Source: Cognatishimia sp. WU-CL00825
GTDB taxonomy: Bacteria; Pseudomonadota; Alphaproteobacteria; Rhodobacterales; Rhodobacteraceae
Length of the DNA: 64,000 nucleotides
Assembly (NCBI RefSeq): GCF_040364665.1
Contig: NZ_BAABWX010000003.1
Location: 186,001 to 250,000 of the forward strand
Reading direction: 5' to 3'
Of this stretch, positions 52,629 to 62,569 are shown piece after piece. A model generated the notes under the pieces. The model was not told where the DNA came from. It did no database searches and worked only from the letters and a program-made list of their open reading frames with translations. Each line of letters starts with the position of its first letter. The stretch's first letter is position 1. Made by a program: the position numbers and the translations under genes.

Positions 52629-54626
52629 TGCAATTCGAGGCCGCCCTGTGGCCTCGACCTTGACGCTGCCCTGCACAAAGATCTCGCGGCCTTCAACTGT
52701 CGCAACTTTCAGTTCCCGCTCTGCCACAACATGCAGGCCCTGGGCACCATTGCGTTGGGCCTCTTGATTTGCAGCCTCTCGCAATTTTGCTTCCAGATAA
52801 TCAAGCGCGGCCTCTGAACTGGTGAAATCCCGCGGCTGTTCGGTAAAATGCACCCGAAACACCCCTTCGGATGGCGTGGTCACATTGCCAGATTTTCGAA
52901 TGGTCACCCGGCCACTAACCGCGCCAATTGCGTTTGCAACATCCGCATGCTCAGGCAAAATCAGCCGTGCGCTAAGACCCTTGCTGATATCGGCATAATA
53001 ACATTGTGCTGCGGCGCCCAAGGCAATCAGGGGCAGCTCCAGCGCTGCCTTCATAGACAATAGACCATGGTGACCGCGCAGCGCTCTTTTCAACAAAGGG
53101 TGACGTGCCAACGTTGTCGCCGGCGCATCAAACGCGGGGGTTTCTGCGGCAATCACAGTTTCCAACAAAGCCGTTTCTGATTGCGCAGCCAATTGATTGA
53201 CCACTTGCTCGGCCATCTCGGATGCAGAGCTGGCCAACGGTTTGCCTGCACCAGTGCGTCGGTGCGCCAGCAACTGCAGCGCCTTTTCAGCGGCCCCCCG
53301 ATCCCAATGCGCGACCTTGCCGAGCACATGGCTGGCATCAGTCGGCGTTGCGCCCGCAAGCTGTACCAGCCCACGCGACACAAGCGTGCGCATGGCGGCT
53401 CGGTCAAGTCGGTTTTGCCCAATTTCTGCCAAAGGCCACACCGCTGTGCCGATACGCGCCAACAGGGCTGCGGGGCGTGGGGGCAGGCCCTCGACAGTCT
53501 GGATCCCGAGACCGCGTACAAAACACCCATCCAATTCGTTGGGCACTGCCTGCGCCAATTGCCGATCAAGCGCGGCATGCACGCGATCTGGGGCCTCTTG
53601 CACCAATTGGCTTATAGGCACAACGCGCGCTGGTCCCAGCGTGATCTCGCCGTCCAGCCCATGTGCAGAGATATGAACCGCGCTGTCCCCACCAATGCCA
53701 AAGGTGCGCATCGCCACCGCCTCTACCATGGTTTGATGGGCCCCGACCCGCGCGCCATTTGCATCAAGCGCCGGCCGCCCCTGACGCAACAAGGCCACAT
53801 CCGTGGTGGTGCCGCCTATATCGCTGACCACTGCGTTCTGTGCGCCGGTCAGCCATTGTGCCCCCACCAAAGACGCCGCAGGCCCGCTGAGAATGGTTTC
53901 GATGGGCCGACGGCGCGCTTCTTGGGCAGAAATCAAAGCCCCGTCCCCACGCACCACCATCAAAGGCACACGCAGACCCAACTGCGCCAGCCGCGCGCTA
54001 GCGCTTTGGATCAGGACGTCGATCATACCCACAAGCCTGGCATTCAACACCGCCGTTACGGCCCGTTTGGGCCCGTTAAGCTTGGCAGACAGATGATGGG
54101 AACAGGTCACAGGTTTGCCGGTTGCTCTGCGAATGATCTCCGCGGCTTGCGCCTCATGGCTTGTGTTGCGCGTGGCAAATTGTGCGACCACCGCAAAACC
54201 GGTCACTGCAGCGCCGTGCTCTGCCAACCACTGCTGCAAATGTTCAACATCCAACGCGGTGATCTCTTGGCCCGCATGGTCATGCCCCCCGGAAATTGCC
54301 ACAACCGGGTCACCCTCCAAAGCCTCCTGCAACCCGTGGCGCATCACATCTGCCGCATCAAACCCCACCAGCACCAAGGCAACGCGACCCCCTTGGCCTT
54401 CGACCAGCGCGTTTGTGGCCAATGTGGTGGACAGGCACGCCAGTCCAATCTTTGCCGCGTCAATCCCTGATTGGCGCAAAACTGCCGAGACCGCGCCACC
54501 GATACCAAGCGATAGATCCTGACGGGTTGTGGGGGATTTCGCCTTGGCGATCACATCGGTTTCATCGCGGATCAGCACCGCGTCGGTATAAGTGCCACCT
54601 GTGTCTATGCCTAATGCCAAGCTCAT
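52611..54626 (-). CDS. Hydantoinase/oxoprolinase-family protein (HyuA-like)
   Basis: 671 residues from the ATG at 54626. [18 protein letters not shown] (ASKHA-type phosphate loop), [20 protein letters not shown] and [20 protein letters not shown] mark a HyuA/5-oxoprolinase A-type ATPase domain. No HyuB partner is adjacent. May act on hydantoins, oxoproline or N-methylhydantoin; the substrate is unknown. It overlaps the queG start by 4 bases (ATGA), an unexpected operon partner. Confidence 0.82.
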   Translation of the reverse strand: MSLALGIDTGGTYTDAVLIRDETDVIAKAKSPTTRQDLSLGIGGAVSAVLRQSGIDAAKIGLACLSTTLATNALVEGQGGRVALVLVGFDAADVMRHGLQEALEGDPVVAISGGHDHAGQEITALDVEHLQQWLAEHGAAVTGFAVVAQFATRNTSHEAQAAEIIRRATGKPVTCSHHLSAKLNGPKRAVTAVLNARLVGMIDVLIQSASARLAQLGLRVPLMVVRGDGALISAQEARRRPIETILSGPAASLVGAQWLTGAQNAVVSDIGGTTTDVALLRQGRPALDANGARVGAHQTMVEAVAMRTFGIGGDSAVHISAHGLDGEITLGPARVVPISQLVQEAPDRVHAALDRQLAQAVPNELDGCFVRGLGIQTVEGLPPRPAALLARIGTAVWPLAEIGQNRLDRAAMRTLVSRGLVQLAGATPTDASHVLGKVAHWDRGAAEKALQLLAHRRTGAGKPLASSASEMAEQVVNQLAAQSETALLETVIAAETPAFDAPATTLARHPLLKRALRGHHGLLSMKAALELPLIALGAAAQCYYADISKGLSARLILPEHADVANAIGAVSGRVTIRKSGNVTTPSEGVFRVHFTEQPRDFTSSEAALDYLEAKLREAANQEAQRNGAQGLHVVAERELKVATVEGREIFVQGSVKVEATGRPRIASEALV

Positions 54627-55663
54627 TTCAGCCCTTTCAATTGGCCCTGCGCCCAAAGCGCTGCGTCTGCCACCGCCGCATCCGGGTCCTGCAGCAAATT
54701 CTCGACCTGTATCAAATGATCCGGCATGCCAGAATTGCCAATGGCATAAAGCACATTGCGGATAAACCGATTGCGGCCAATGCGCTTGATCGGGCTGCCG
54801 GAAAACAAACTGCGAAATCCCGCGTCATCCAGACCCACTAACTCTTTGAGAGAAGGGGCCATCAATGCGTCACGGGCGTGATAACGCATCTCGCGCGCCT
54901 CAACTGCGAATTTGTTCCAGGGGCAAGCCGCAAGACAATCATCACAACCATAAATGCGGTTGCCAAGCAGCGGCCGAAGATCTGGATCAACCGGCCCATG
55001 ATGTTCGATGGTCAAATAAGAAATGCAACGCCGCGCATCAATTTGATGCGGGTTGGGAAAAGCCCCGGTCGGACAGGCGTCCAAACAGGCCCGGCATGAC
55101 CCGCAATGGTCAATCTCTGCGGCGTCAACGGGCAAATCAACGGTGGTGAACACCGAACCGATAAAAAACCAAGATCCTAAGTCGCGACTGACCAAATTGG
55201 TATGTTTGCCCTGCCACCCCAGGCCAGCCGCTTGCCCCAAAGGTTTTTCCGCAACTGGTGCCGTATCGACAAACACTTTCACTTCGGTCTCAGAACCGGT
55301 TTCCGCAATCAACCAGCGCGCCAGACGCTTGAGCCGCTTTTTGACCAGATCATGATAATCTTTGTTTTGCGCATAAACAGAAATTGCGCCGCGATCCGCC
55401 ATGCCGTGCACAGCACAGGGGTCATGATCCGGCGTATAGCTTTCCCCCAGCATTATGATCGAGCGCGCCTCAGGCCACAGCGCCGCCGGATCAGATCGCC
55501 AATGGCTGCGCTCTGACAGCCAGCCCATTTGTCCTTGATACTCTTTGGCCAAAAACCCCTGCAGATCTTCTGGCACTTGGGGCACAGAGTCAGGGCGGCA
55601 TATCCGGCAAAGATCAAAGCCAATCGCCTGAGCTTCGGCCACCAATCGTGCTTTCAATTCCAA
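54623..55663 (-). CDS. queG: QueG: epoxyqueuosine reductase
   Basis: 346 residues, last step of queuosine biosynthesis in tRNA, cobalamin dependent. The two [4Fe-4S] ferredoxin clusters are [17 protein letters not shown] and [15 protein letters not shown], and a HEAT-like C-terminus follows ([20 protein letters not shown]). Cytoplasmic. Its stop overlaps the start of the hydantoinase-like gene. The upstream region to the GST gene holds a repeat copy and a hairpin. Confidence 0.94.
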   Translation of the reverse strand: MELKARLVAEAQAIGFDLCRICRPDSVPQVPEDLQGFLAKEYQGQMGWLSERSHWRSDPAALWPEARSIIMLGESYTPDHDPCAVHGMADRGAISVYAQNKDYHDLVKKRLKRLARWLIAETGSETEVKVFVDTAPVAEKPLGQAAGLGWQGKHTNLVSRDLGSWFFIGSVFTTVDLPVDAAEIDHCGSCRACLDACPTGAFPNPHQIDARRCISYLTIEHHGPVDPDLRPLLGNRIYGCDDCLAACPWNKFAVEAREMRYHARDALMAPSLKELVGLDDAGFRSLFSGSPIKRIGRNRFIRNVLYAIGNSGMPDHLIQVENLLQDPDAAVADAALWAQGQLKGLK

Positions 55664-55673
55664 ACCCAGCTCC

Positions 55674-55728
55674 TTGTTCTTGAAACAAATACCCTCGGGG
55701 GTGAATTGTAGGGAATTGGCAAATTCCC
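55674..55728. repeat. Dispersed motif copy plus hairpin
   Basis: CAAATACCCTCGGGGG (55685-55700) followed by GGGAATT-GGCA-AATTCCC (55711-55728), between the GST stop and the queG start, both on the minus strand. Confidence 0.45.
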
Positions 55729-55762
55729 GAAAAGAGGGGGCAGACAGCCCCCTGCTGCGCCC

Positions 55763-56428
55763 TCAGAAATCAAGGTCAGCGTAATGCGGCGGAGGCGGAA
55801 ACCCCGACACCTGATCTGCCAGAATAGACCGAAAGGCCGGGCGCGACTTAATCTTGGCATACCAGTCTTTCACCACGTCAGAACGGTTCCAATCCACATC
55901 GCTGATGTAATCCAAAGACGACAAATGCGCGGCGGCGGCAAAATCCGCGAGCGTCATTTGATCGCCCGCCAGCCAGCGGCGATGATCCAGCAACCACGCC
56001 ATATAATCCAGATGGTATTTCACCGCCTTGGCGCCGGCTTTGACATTTGTGCTGTCCGGGTATCCACTGCCCTGCACCTTTTTGTTCACCCGTTCATACA
56101 ACAGTTTGCTTGTGACCTCTTGATGGAACTTGTCATCAAACCAGCTTACCAACCGGCGTACTTCGTAGCGGCCGTCAGCAGTTTTTGGCATAAGCCCAGG
56201 GTCAGGATAGGCCTCTTCAAGATACTCACAAATCGCAGCACTTTCTGCCATGGTCTTGCCGTCGATCTTCAGCACCGGCACTTTGCCAGCCGGATTGCGA
56301 CGCAGAAAATCAGGATCCTGCTCCCAGTACCGCTCTTCGACCAGATCGACTTCGATCTTTTTCTCAGCTAGGCTCAGACGCACCTTACGGCAAAACGGCG
56401 ACAGGGGGGCGTGGAATAGGCGGGCCAT
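55763..56428 (-). CDS. Glutathione S-transferase
   Basis: 221 residues from the ATG at 56428. The thioredoxin-like N-terminus (LFHAPLSPFCRKVRLSLAEK) with the SPFC start, NPAGKVPVLKIDGKTMAES and the C-terminal helical domain (LADFAAAAHLSSLDYISDVD) are clear. Conjugates glutathione to electrophiles or acts as a peroxidase; class uncertain. An upstream ATG at 56476 is in frame. Confidence 0.88.
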   Translation of the reverse strand: MARLFHAPLSPFCRKVRLSLAEKKIEVDLVEERYWEQDPDFLRRNPAGKVPVLKIDGKTMAESAAICEYLEEAYPDPGLMPKTADGRYEVRRLVSWFDDKFHQEVTSKLLYERVNKKVQGSGYPDSTNVKAGAKAVKYHLDYMAWLLDHRRWLAGDQMTLADFAAAAHLSSLDYISDVDWNRSDVVKDWYAKIKSRPAFRSILADQVSGFPPPPHYADLDF

Positions 56429-56515
56429 CAAACAACCAAAGTTAGGGATTCTCCTCCCTAATTGCCGAAATACCACGACGGTTTCAACAGGCTTATCAGC
56501 GCCACGTGCATGGTT

Positions 56516-57253
56516 TCATTGAAAACAGCGCGCCCTGCCGTCCTTTGCGATGGTTGCCGCCCCGTCCATAATCGCACTGGCGCGCTTGATTTGCCTTGCT
56601 GTTGGTCGGCGTGCCGAGCGGGTTTTAGGCGCTGGCAGAACCGTTGCCAATCGCGCGGCCTGGCTTGCACTCAAGGAATCCGGAGCAACGCCAAAATAGT
56701 GATGTGACGCCGCTTCGACCCCAAAGACCCCCTCGTCAAACTCTGCTATGTTCAAATAGACTTCCAGAATCCGGCGTTTGCTCCAGGCCATTTCGACCAC
56801 CGGGGTTATACCCGCTTCCAGCGCCTTGCGCAGCCAGCTACGACCTTGCCAGAGATAGACATTTTTCACAACTTGCTGACTAAGCGTCGAGGCCCCACGT
56901 CCTGCGCCATCTTCTAGCGCGGCGCGGATCGCAGTCATGTCAAATCCCCAGTGATTGCAAAAATTGGCGTCTTCGGCGGCCACCACAGACCGCAGCATCA
57001 CCGGGGCGATCTCTTCGACAGGCACCCATTGATGGTCAATATGACCCAACCGAGCCTTTTCAGAATACATTGTCCAGGTGATGGGCGGGTTAAAAACCGT
57101 GAAAATCAATATCGCGAATATGAATGCTGAAATTCCCCAAATAGTGGCCCGCATCGCCCAACGACGGGCACGGCGTTTTTGGCGCTGTCCCCAATTTTCT
57201 TTGGGCTGCGCCTTTTTACGTGTCTTTTTCTTTTTAACAGCTTGTTTTGCCAT
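56516..57253 (-). CDS. mtgA: MtgA: monofunctional peptidoglycan transglycosylase
   Basis: 245 residues from the ATG at 57253. A basic N-terminus (KQAVKKKKTRKKAQPKENWG) and one TM segment (IWGISAFIFAILIFTVFNPP) anchor the GT51 domain, which has AAEDANFCNHWGFDMTAIRA, GASTLSQQVVKN and EVYLNIAEFDEGVFG, the five GT51 motifs. Polymerises lipid II in the periplasm. The long in-frame upstream extension is ignored. Confidence 0.93.
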   Translation of the reverse strand: MAKQAVKKKKTRKKAQPKENWGQRQKRRARRWAMRATIWGISAFIFAILIFTVFNPPITWTMYSEKARLGHIDHQWVPVEEIAPVMLRSVVAAEDANFCNHWGFDMTAIRAALEDGAGRGASTLSQQVVKNVYLWQGRSWLRKALEAGITPVVEMAWSKRRILEVYLNIAEFDEGVFGVEAASHHYFGVAPDSLSASQAARLATVLPAPKTRSARRPTARQIKRASAIMDGAATIAKDGRARCFQ

Positions 57254-57331
57254 TGTTCTGCGCCAACCCCTGTCACTGGGATAATGCGCAGGGGGGTATG
57301 ACGCAACCAATCAGTCGCGTTACAAAGAACG

Positions 57332-57709
57332 CTAGGGGGAACAGGCCCAGACAACCACATTGCAATCATAGGTTTTGGCGTCACATATCTTGATGGCGGT
57401 GGCTTCCGCCTTTGACCGTGATTTGCTGTAGGCCCAGCTCCATTTTCCGTCCTGCCCTTTGGCCATGGCAGCACAGGTATTTTTAAAGGTGCGCACTTGC
57501 ACACAGCCCCAATCACAGGCGCGCTGCACGGCCTTAAAGGCTTCTTGCTCTGACCATTGCCCATAGGCTGCGCCAACCTTGCCATCCGCGCCAAACCCAA
57601 CACCGCCCCAGCAATCCTTGTAACCACAGGTGCCAGCCAGGGCGGATTGACCCATCATTATCCCACCGCATAAAATGGCTGTTAAGCCGATTGTTCGCGC
57701 GCTTTTCAT
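57332..57709 (-). CDS. DUF4189 family secreted protein
   Basis: 125 residues. A Sec signal peptide (MKSARTIGLTAILCGGIMMG, cleavage near ALA) precedes a domain with six or more Cys (TCGYKDCWGG, RACDWGCVQVR, NTCAAMA) and the WSYAYS-type core WSWAYSKSRSKAEATAIKIC of DUF4189, a family of small secreted proteins with unknown function. Likely disulfide stabilised. Confidence 0.82.
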   Translation of the reverse strand: MKSARTIGLTAILCGGIMMGQSALAGTCGYKDCWGGVGFGADGKVGAAYGQWSEQEAFKAVQRACDWGCVQVRTFKNTCAAMAKGQDGKWSWAYSKSRSKAEATAIKICDAKTYDCNVVVWACSP

Positions 57710-57838
57710 GTGCTCCGCCTCGCCGTTTTCTCAACTCTAGGCGCAAAATTGCACTGAAAATCTTTCCTAGACCAAAGATTTGCCATAGCGGCTTTCTTGC
57801 CACGCCGTACAAAGCGTCACAAACCCGGTCTCTGAACA

Positions 57839-57868
57839 CAAAAAGGGCCCCCGAACGGAGGCCCCTTC
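57839..57868 (-). terminator. Terminator after gltB
   Basis: An imperfect GC-rich hairpin (AAGGG...CCCTT arms, one bulge and one mismatch, 57843-57867) followed on the minus strand by CCCTTTTTGTG. It ends gltB transcription. Confidence 0.65.
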
Positions 57869-57882
57869 GCTTATTGTTTTTG

Positions 57883-60800
57883 TTACTCTGCAGGAATAGC
57901 AGCAGGCTCTTCTGACAAAGGATGCGCCAATTTGTTAAGCATTTCCTTAGGACAAACCTGCACAAAGTTGGTTTTCTCGACATCCCAATGCTGCAGAATA
58001 AGCGCCGCTTTCTGCGAACCGGTTTCTGCCAGGTGCCGCTCGATCAAACCTTTTAGCTGATCTTCCCAATGCGCAACTGTCACTGGACAGGTCACCAGGG
58101 TTTCCATGTTCATCACAGGAACGCTGACGCCTTCGGGATCATAAAGATAAGCCATCCCACCTGTCATACCGGCCCCAAAGTTAGCGCCAATCGTACCTAG
58201 GATAACAGCAACACCGCCGGTCATATATTCACAACCGCTGGCACCACATCCTTCGATGACAACCTTTGCGCCAGAGTTACGCACTGCAAAACGTTCACCC
58301 GCACGACCGGCCGCAAACAGATGGCCATCTGTTGCACCATACAGCACCGTATTGCCGATAATGGTGTTATCCGCTGCAACCAAAGGCGATGCCATTTGCG
58401 GACGCACAACCACGGTGCCCCCAGACAAGCCTTTGCCCACATAGTCGTTTGCATCACCTGAAACTTCGATCTTCAGGCCAGGTGCCGCAAAGGCCCCCAA
58501 AGACTGACCAGCAGAGCCAGACAGTTTTACCGTCAAATGGTCTTCTTGCAGGCTATTGCGCATACCAAAGTTACGCACGATGTGGCTTGAAGTGCGTGTG
58601 CCAACAGTCCGGTGCGTGTTTTGCACAGCATAGGACAGTTGCATTTTTTCGCCGTCCTTCAAGAAACGCGCGGCATCCCGCACGATCTCTGCATCCAGAG
58701 TATCTGGAACAGCGTTGCGCTCTTTATCGCGATTATACACGATGTCAGACGCCCCATCGACGGTAATCAACAGTGGGTTCAGGTCCAGATCATCAAGATG
58801 CGCCGACCCGCGCGAAACCTGCGCCAATAGATCTGCACGCCCGATAACGTCATCCAAAGACCGTGCACCGATAGACGCAAGAATTTCACGCACTTCCTGC
58901 GCATAAAAGGTGATCAGGTTGACCACTTTATCCGCATTGCCGGTGAACTTGTCGCGCAGCGCTTCGTCTTGGGTACACACGCCCACTGGGCAGGTGTTGG
59001 ACTGACACTGGCGAACCATAATACAGCCCATCGCGATCAATGCCGCTGTGCCGATACCGTATTCTTCGGCCCCCAGCATCGCGGCCATGACAATGTCACG
59101 CCCTGTGCGCAAACCGCCATCGGTCCGCAAAGTCACGCGTTCCCGTAGGTTGTTCATGGACAGAACTTGATGCGCTTCGGTCAGACCCATTTCCCATGGC
59201 AGACCCGCATATTTGATCGAGGTCGCCGGAGAGGCCCCTGTGCCGCCATTGTGGCCAGAAATCAGGATCACATCCGCTTTGGCCTTGGCAACACCTGCCG
59301 CAATTGTACCAACACCCGACGATGCCACCAATTTCACGGTGACTTTCACAGTTGGGTTGATCTGTTTCAAATCATAAATCAACTGCGCTAGGTCTTCGAT
59401 CGAATAGATGTCATGGTGTGGTGGCGGTGAAATCAGTGTCACACCTTTGGTCGAGTGACGCAGGCGCGCAATCAGGTCCGTCACCTTCATGCCCGGCAGC
59501 TGACCACCCTCACCCGGCTTCGCACCCTGTGCGACCTTGATTTCCAGCTCTTCACATTGGTTCAGGTATTCAGCGGTCACCCCAAAACGGCCAGAGGCCA
59601 CTTGTTTGATCTTGGCAGATGGGTTGTCGCCATTTGGTTCTGGCACGAAATGCGCCGGATCTTCACCGCCTTCACCCGAGTCAGATTTTGCACCAATGCG
59701 GTTCATAGCAACGTTCAGAGTTTTGTGTGCTTCTGGTGACAGCGCCCCCAAAGACATGCCCGGCGTTACAAAGCGCTTGCGGATCGACGTGATGCTTTCG
59801 ACTTCTTCGATCGGCACAGCTTTGCCCAAAGCTTTGATGTCCAGCAAATCGCGCAGATGAATCGGCGGATTGGTCTGCATTTTCGCAGAATACTGCTTCC
59901 ACAGCTCAAACGATGCGCGATCACAGGCCGCTTGCAACATATGCATGGATTGCGCTTCCCAAGCGTGTGTTTCGCCTGATTTACGCGATTTATAGAAACC
60001 GCCGACCGGCAGAACATGTTCCGGGGCCGCAAAACCCTTGGCGTGGATCTTCTCGGCTTTGGTTTGGATACCGCTGACACCAATGCCCGAAATCCGCGAG
60101 GTCATACCCGGGAAATATTCCGCACACATCGCGCGTGACAGGCCAACGGCCTCAAAGTTCAGACCGCCGCGGTAAGACGACACCACCGAAATGCCCATTT
60201 TCGCCATGATCTTCAGCAAACCAGCATCAATCGCCTCGCGATAGCGCGCGACAGCAGTTGTAAGGTCAACGTCAAGCAGCCCACGCTGAATGCGATCTGC
60301 CAAAGAATCTTCGGCCAGATACGCGTTCACCACAGTTGCGCCTGCCCCGATCAGAACCGCAAAATAATGCGGATCAACACATTCAGCAGATTGAACACTC
60401 AACGAGCTGAATGTCCGCAAGCCTTTACGGGTCAGATGGCTGTGTACCGCGCTGGTGGCCAGGATCATTGGCATCGCCACGCGATCCGCGCCCTGCGCTT
60501 TGTCACTCAGGATGATATGGCCTGCGCCAGAACGCACCGCATCTTCGGCTTCGGCACGAATGCGTTCCAGATTGTCCCGCAATCCACCAGAGGCACCACC
60601 CGCAGGGAAGGTACAATCAATGCGAATAACAGTATCATCAAAGGCGCTTAGCAAAGCATCAAACTGTGCGTTGCCGACAAATGGGCTGTTCAACAAAACA
60701 ATCTCTGTTTGCGATCCGTCTTCGTCCAAAACGTTCTTCAGATTGCCAAACCGGGTTTTCAGCGACATCACGCGGTATTCGCGCAAACTGTCGATGGGTG

Positions 60801-62424
60801 GGTTTGTCACCTGGCTAAAGTTCTGACGGAAGAAATGGCTAAGCGGACGGTATTTCTTGGACAGAACCGCGCTTGGCGTGTCGTCGCCCATAGAGGCAAG
60901 CGCCTCTTTGGCATCCTCTGCCATCGGGGCCAGAATTTGCTCTAGCTCTTCAATGGTATAGCCCGCTGCGATCTGACGTTGACGCAGATCTGCGCCTGTG
61001 AACAATGGCTTTTCAGTCACGCTGCTCAGTTCTGTGTCCAGATCGCGGATCTTACCAACCCAATCGCCATACGGGCGTGCGTTGGCAAGTTTATCTTTTA
61101 GCTCTGTGTCGTGGTACAGCTTGCCTTCGGCCATATCGACCGCAATCATCTGGCCAGGGCCCAAAGCCCCTTTTTCAACGACACCAGATTCATCAATCGG
61201 CACCATGCCAGCTTCGGATCCGGCAATCAGCAAGCCGTCGCCCGTCACAACATAGCGCATAGGGCGCAGACCGTTGCGGTCAAGACCCGCACAGACCCAG
61301 CGGCCATCCGTCATCGCCAATGCAGCCGGGCCATCCCATGGTTCCATGACAGAGTTGCAATAGGAATACATGTCGATCCAGCTTTGCGGCAGTTCAACCG
61401 CCTGCTTGGACCAGCTTTCAGGTACCAACATCGTTTTCGCCATTGGCGCAGAACGCCCGGCGCGCACAAAGACCTCAAACACGCCGTCCAGCGCTGCCGA
61501 ATCTGATGCGCCGCCCGGAATGATAGGTTTGATGTCGTCCGCAAGCTCTCCGAAATAAGCCGAGGCCATGCGGATCTCGTGGGATTTCATCCAGTTGACG
61601 TTGCCCTTGAGCGTGTTGATTTCACCGTTATGCGCCAACATGCGGAACGGTTGCGCCAACCACCACTGCGGGAACGTATTGGTGGAATAGCGCTGGTGAT
61701 AGATCGCAAAAGCAGATTCAAAGCGCTCGTCCATCAGGTCCGGGTAGAAAACCGCAACCTGTTCGGCCAGCATCATGCCTTTATAAATGATCGAACGGCA
61801 CGACAGCGACGCCAGGTACAATTCCCCGACACCCGCAGAGGCAGCCGCTTTTTCGATGCGACGACGGATCACATAAAGCTCGCGCTCAAATGTTTCCTCG
61901 TCAACACCCTTGGAATTTGAAATCAGGATCTGTTCGATTTCAGGACGTGTTGCATTGGCTTTGTCACCCAAACAGGTGATGTCGACAGGCACATGGCGCC
62001 AGCCATAGATGAAATAGCCCATGCGCAGAATTTCAGTTTCGACGATGGTCCGGCAGGTTTCCTGCGCGCCAAAATCTGTGCGCGGCAAAAAGACCTGACC
62101 CACGGCAACCAGTTCATTTTTGCGAGGTTCGTGACCGGTGCGCTTGATCTGGTCGTAAAAGAATTTGACCGGAATTTGCACGTGAATGCCCGCGCCATCG
62201 CCGGTTTTGCCATCAGCATCAACCGCGCCACGGTGCCAAATGGCTTTCAGCGCATCGATGCCAGCTTCTACAACTTTGCGGCTTTTGTTCCCGTCCAAAG
62301 AGACCACAAGGCCCACACCGCAAGAAGAGTGTTCTTCGGATTCATCATAAAGGCCATTCTCAGCCAAATACTGGCGTTTTGCTTCTTCAGAGCGGACCCA
62401 ATTTTCGTCGTATACTTTTTTCAT
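57883..62424 (-). CDS. gltB: GltB: glutamate synthase large subunit
   Basis: 1513 residues, NADPH-type. A class-II amidotransferase domain is led by a propeptide ending before the catalytic Cys (HSSCGVGLVV, about residue 35). The synthase part has PPPHHDIYSIEDLAQLIYDL and SGHNGGTGASPATSIKYAGL (FMN site), a [3Fe-4S] site CQSNTCPVGVCTQD, and the C-terminal beta-helix GLSGGTVVVRP. Converts glutamine and 2-oxoglutarate to two glutamates with GltD. It lies downstream of gltD in the operon, the reverse of the common gltBD order. Confidence 0.97.
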   Translation of the reverse strand: MKKVYDENWVRSEEAKRQYLAENGLYDESEEHSSCGVGLVVSLDGNKSRKVVEAGIDALKAIWHRGAVDADGKTGDGAGIHVQIPVKFFYDQIKRTGHEPRKNELVAVGQVFLPRTDFGAQETCRTIVETEILRMGYFIYGWRHVPVDITCLGDKANATRPEIEQILISNSKGVDEETFERELYVIRRRIEKAAASAGVGELYLASLSCRSIIYKGMMLAEQVAVFYPDLMDERFESAFAIYHQRYSTNTFPQWWLAQPFRMLAHNGEINTLKGNVNWMKSHEIRMASAYFGELADDIKPIIPGGASDSAALDGVFEVFVRAGRSAPMAKTMLVPESWSKQAVELPQSWIDMYSYCNSVMEPWDGPAALAMTDGRWVCAGLDRNGLRPMRYVVTGDGLLIAGSEAGMVPIDESGVVEKGALGPGQMIAVDMAEGKLYHDTELKDKLANARPYGDWVGKIRDLDTELSSVTEKPLFTGADLRQRQIAAGYTIEELEQILAPMAEDAKEALASMGDDTPSAVLSKKYRPLSHFFRQNFSQVTNPPIDSLREYRVMSLKTRFGNLKNVLDEDGSQTEIVLLNSPFVGNAQFDALLSAFDDTVIRIDCTFPAGGASGGLRDNLERIRAEAEDAVRSGAGHIILSDKAQGADRVAMPMILATSAVHSHLTRKGLRTFSSLSVQSAECVDPHYFAVLIGAGATVVNAYLAEDSLADRIQRGLLDVDLTTAVARYREAIDAGLLKIMAKMGISVVSSYRGGLNFEAVGLSRAMCAEYFPGMTSRISGIGVSGIQTKAEKIHAKGFAAPEHVLPVGGFYKSRKSGETHAWEAQSMHMLQAACDRASFELWKQYSAKMQTNPPIHLRDLLDIKALGKAVPIEEVESITSIRKRFVTPGMSLGALSPEAHKTLNVAMNRIGAKSDSGEGGEDPAHFVPEPNGDNPSAKIKQVASGRFGVTAEYLNQCEELEIKVAQGAKPGEGGQLPGMKVTDLIARLRHSTKGVTLISPPPHHDIYSIEDLAQLIYDLKQINPTVKVTVKLVASSGVGTIAAGVAKAKADVILISGHNGGTGASPATSIKYAGLPWEMGLTEAHQVLSMNNLRERVTLRTDGGLRTGRDIVMAAMLGAEEYGIGTAALIAMGCIMVRQCQSNTCPVGVCTQDEALRDKFTGNADKVVNLITFYAQEVREILASIGARSLDDVIGRADLLAQVSRGSAHLDDLDLNPLLITVDGASDIVYNRDKERNAVPDTLDAEIVRDAARFLKDGEKMQLSYAVQNTHRTVGTRTSSHIVRNFGMRNSLQEDHLTVKLSGSAGQSLGAFAAPGLKIEVSGDANDYVGKGLSGGTVVVRPQMASPLVAADNTIIGNTVLYGATDGHLFAAGRAGERFAVRNSGAKVVIEGCGASGCEYMTGGVAVILGTIGANFGAGMTGGMAYLYDPEGVSVPVMNMETLVTCPVTVAHWEDQLKGLIERHLAETGSQKAALILQHWDVEKTNFVQVCPKEMLNKLAHPLSEEPAAIPAE

Positions 62425-62515
62425 GTCTTAACCCTTCCCTAACTCGGTAGGTCAATCTTCTTGCCGTGCTCTTTGTCAGGTGTTTTGTGTTACACTCTGA
62501 ATTCAAGCGGGCGAA

Positions 62516-62555
62516 TTGTACGTTTGAGGCGGCGAAACGTACAATTTGTACGTTT
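62516..62555. repeat. Three alternating 10-mer copies between gltD and gltB
   Basis: TTGTACGTTT at 62516-62525, its reverse complement at 62535-62544 (9-base spacer) and TTGTACGTTT again at 62546-62555 (1-base spacer). All three are exact, so the region can form alternative hairpins or bind a dimeric regulator. Confidence 0.8.
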
Positions 62556-62569
62556 CACAACCCATTAAT

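Noticed and set aside
53181..54470. Long open frame opposite the hydantoinase-like gene
   Set aside because: Composition and motifs belong to the minus-strand gene; the plus-strand product resembles nothing and has no ribosome site.
62516..62555. Relation of the glt repeat to the island's TTTGTAC motifs
   Set aside because: Only a 7-base core is shared and the locus is far from the island, so this is probably coincidence.
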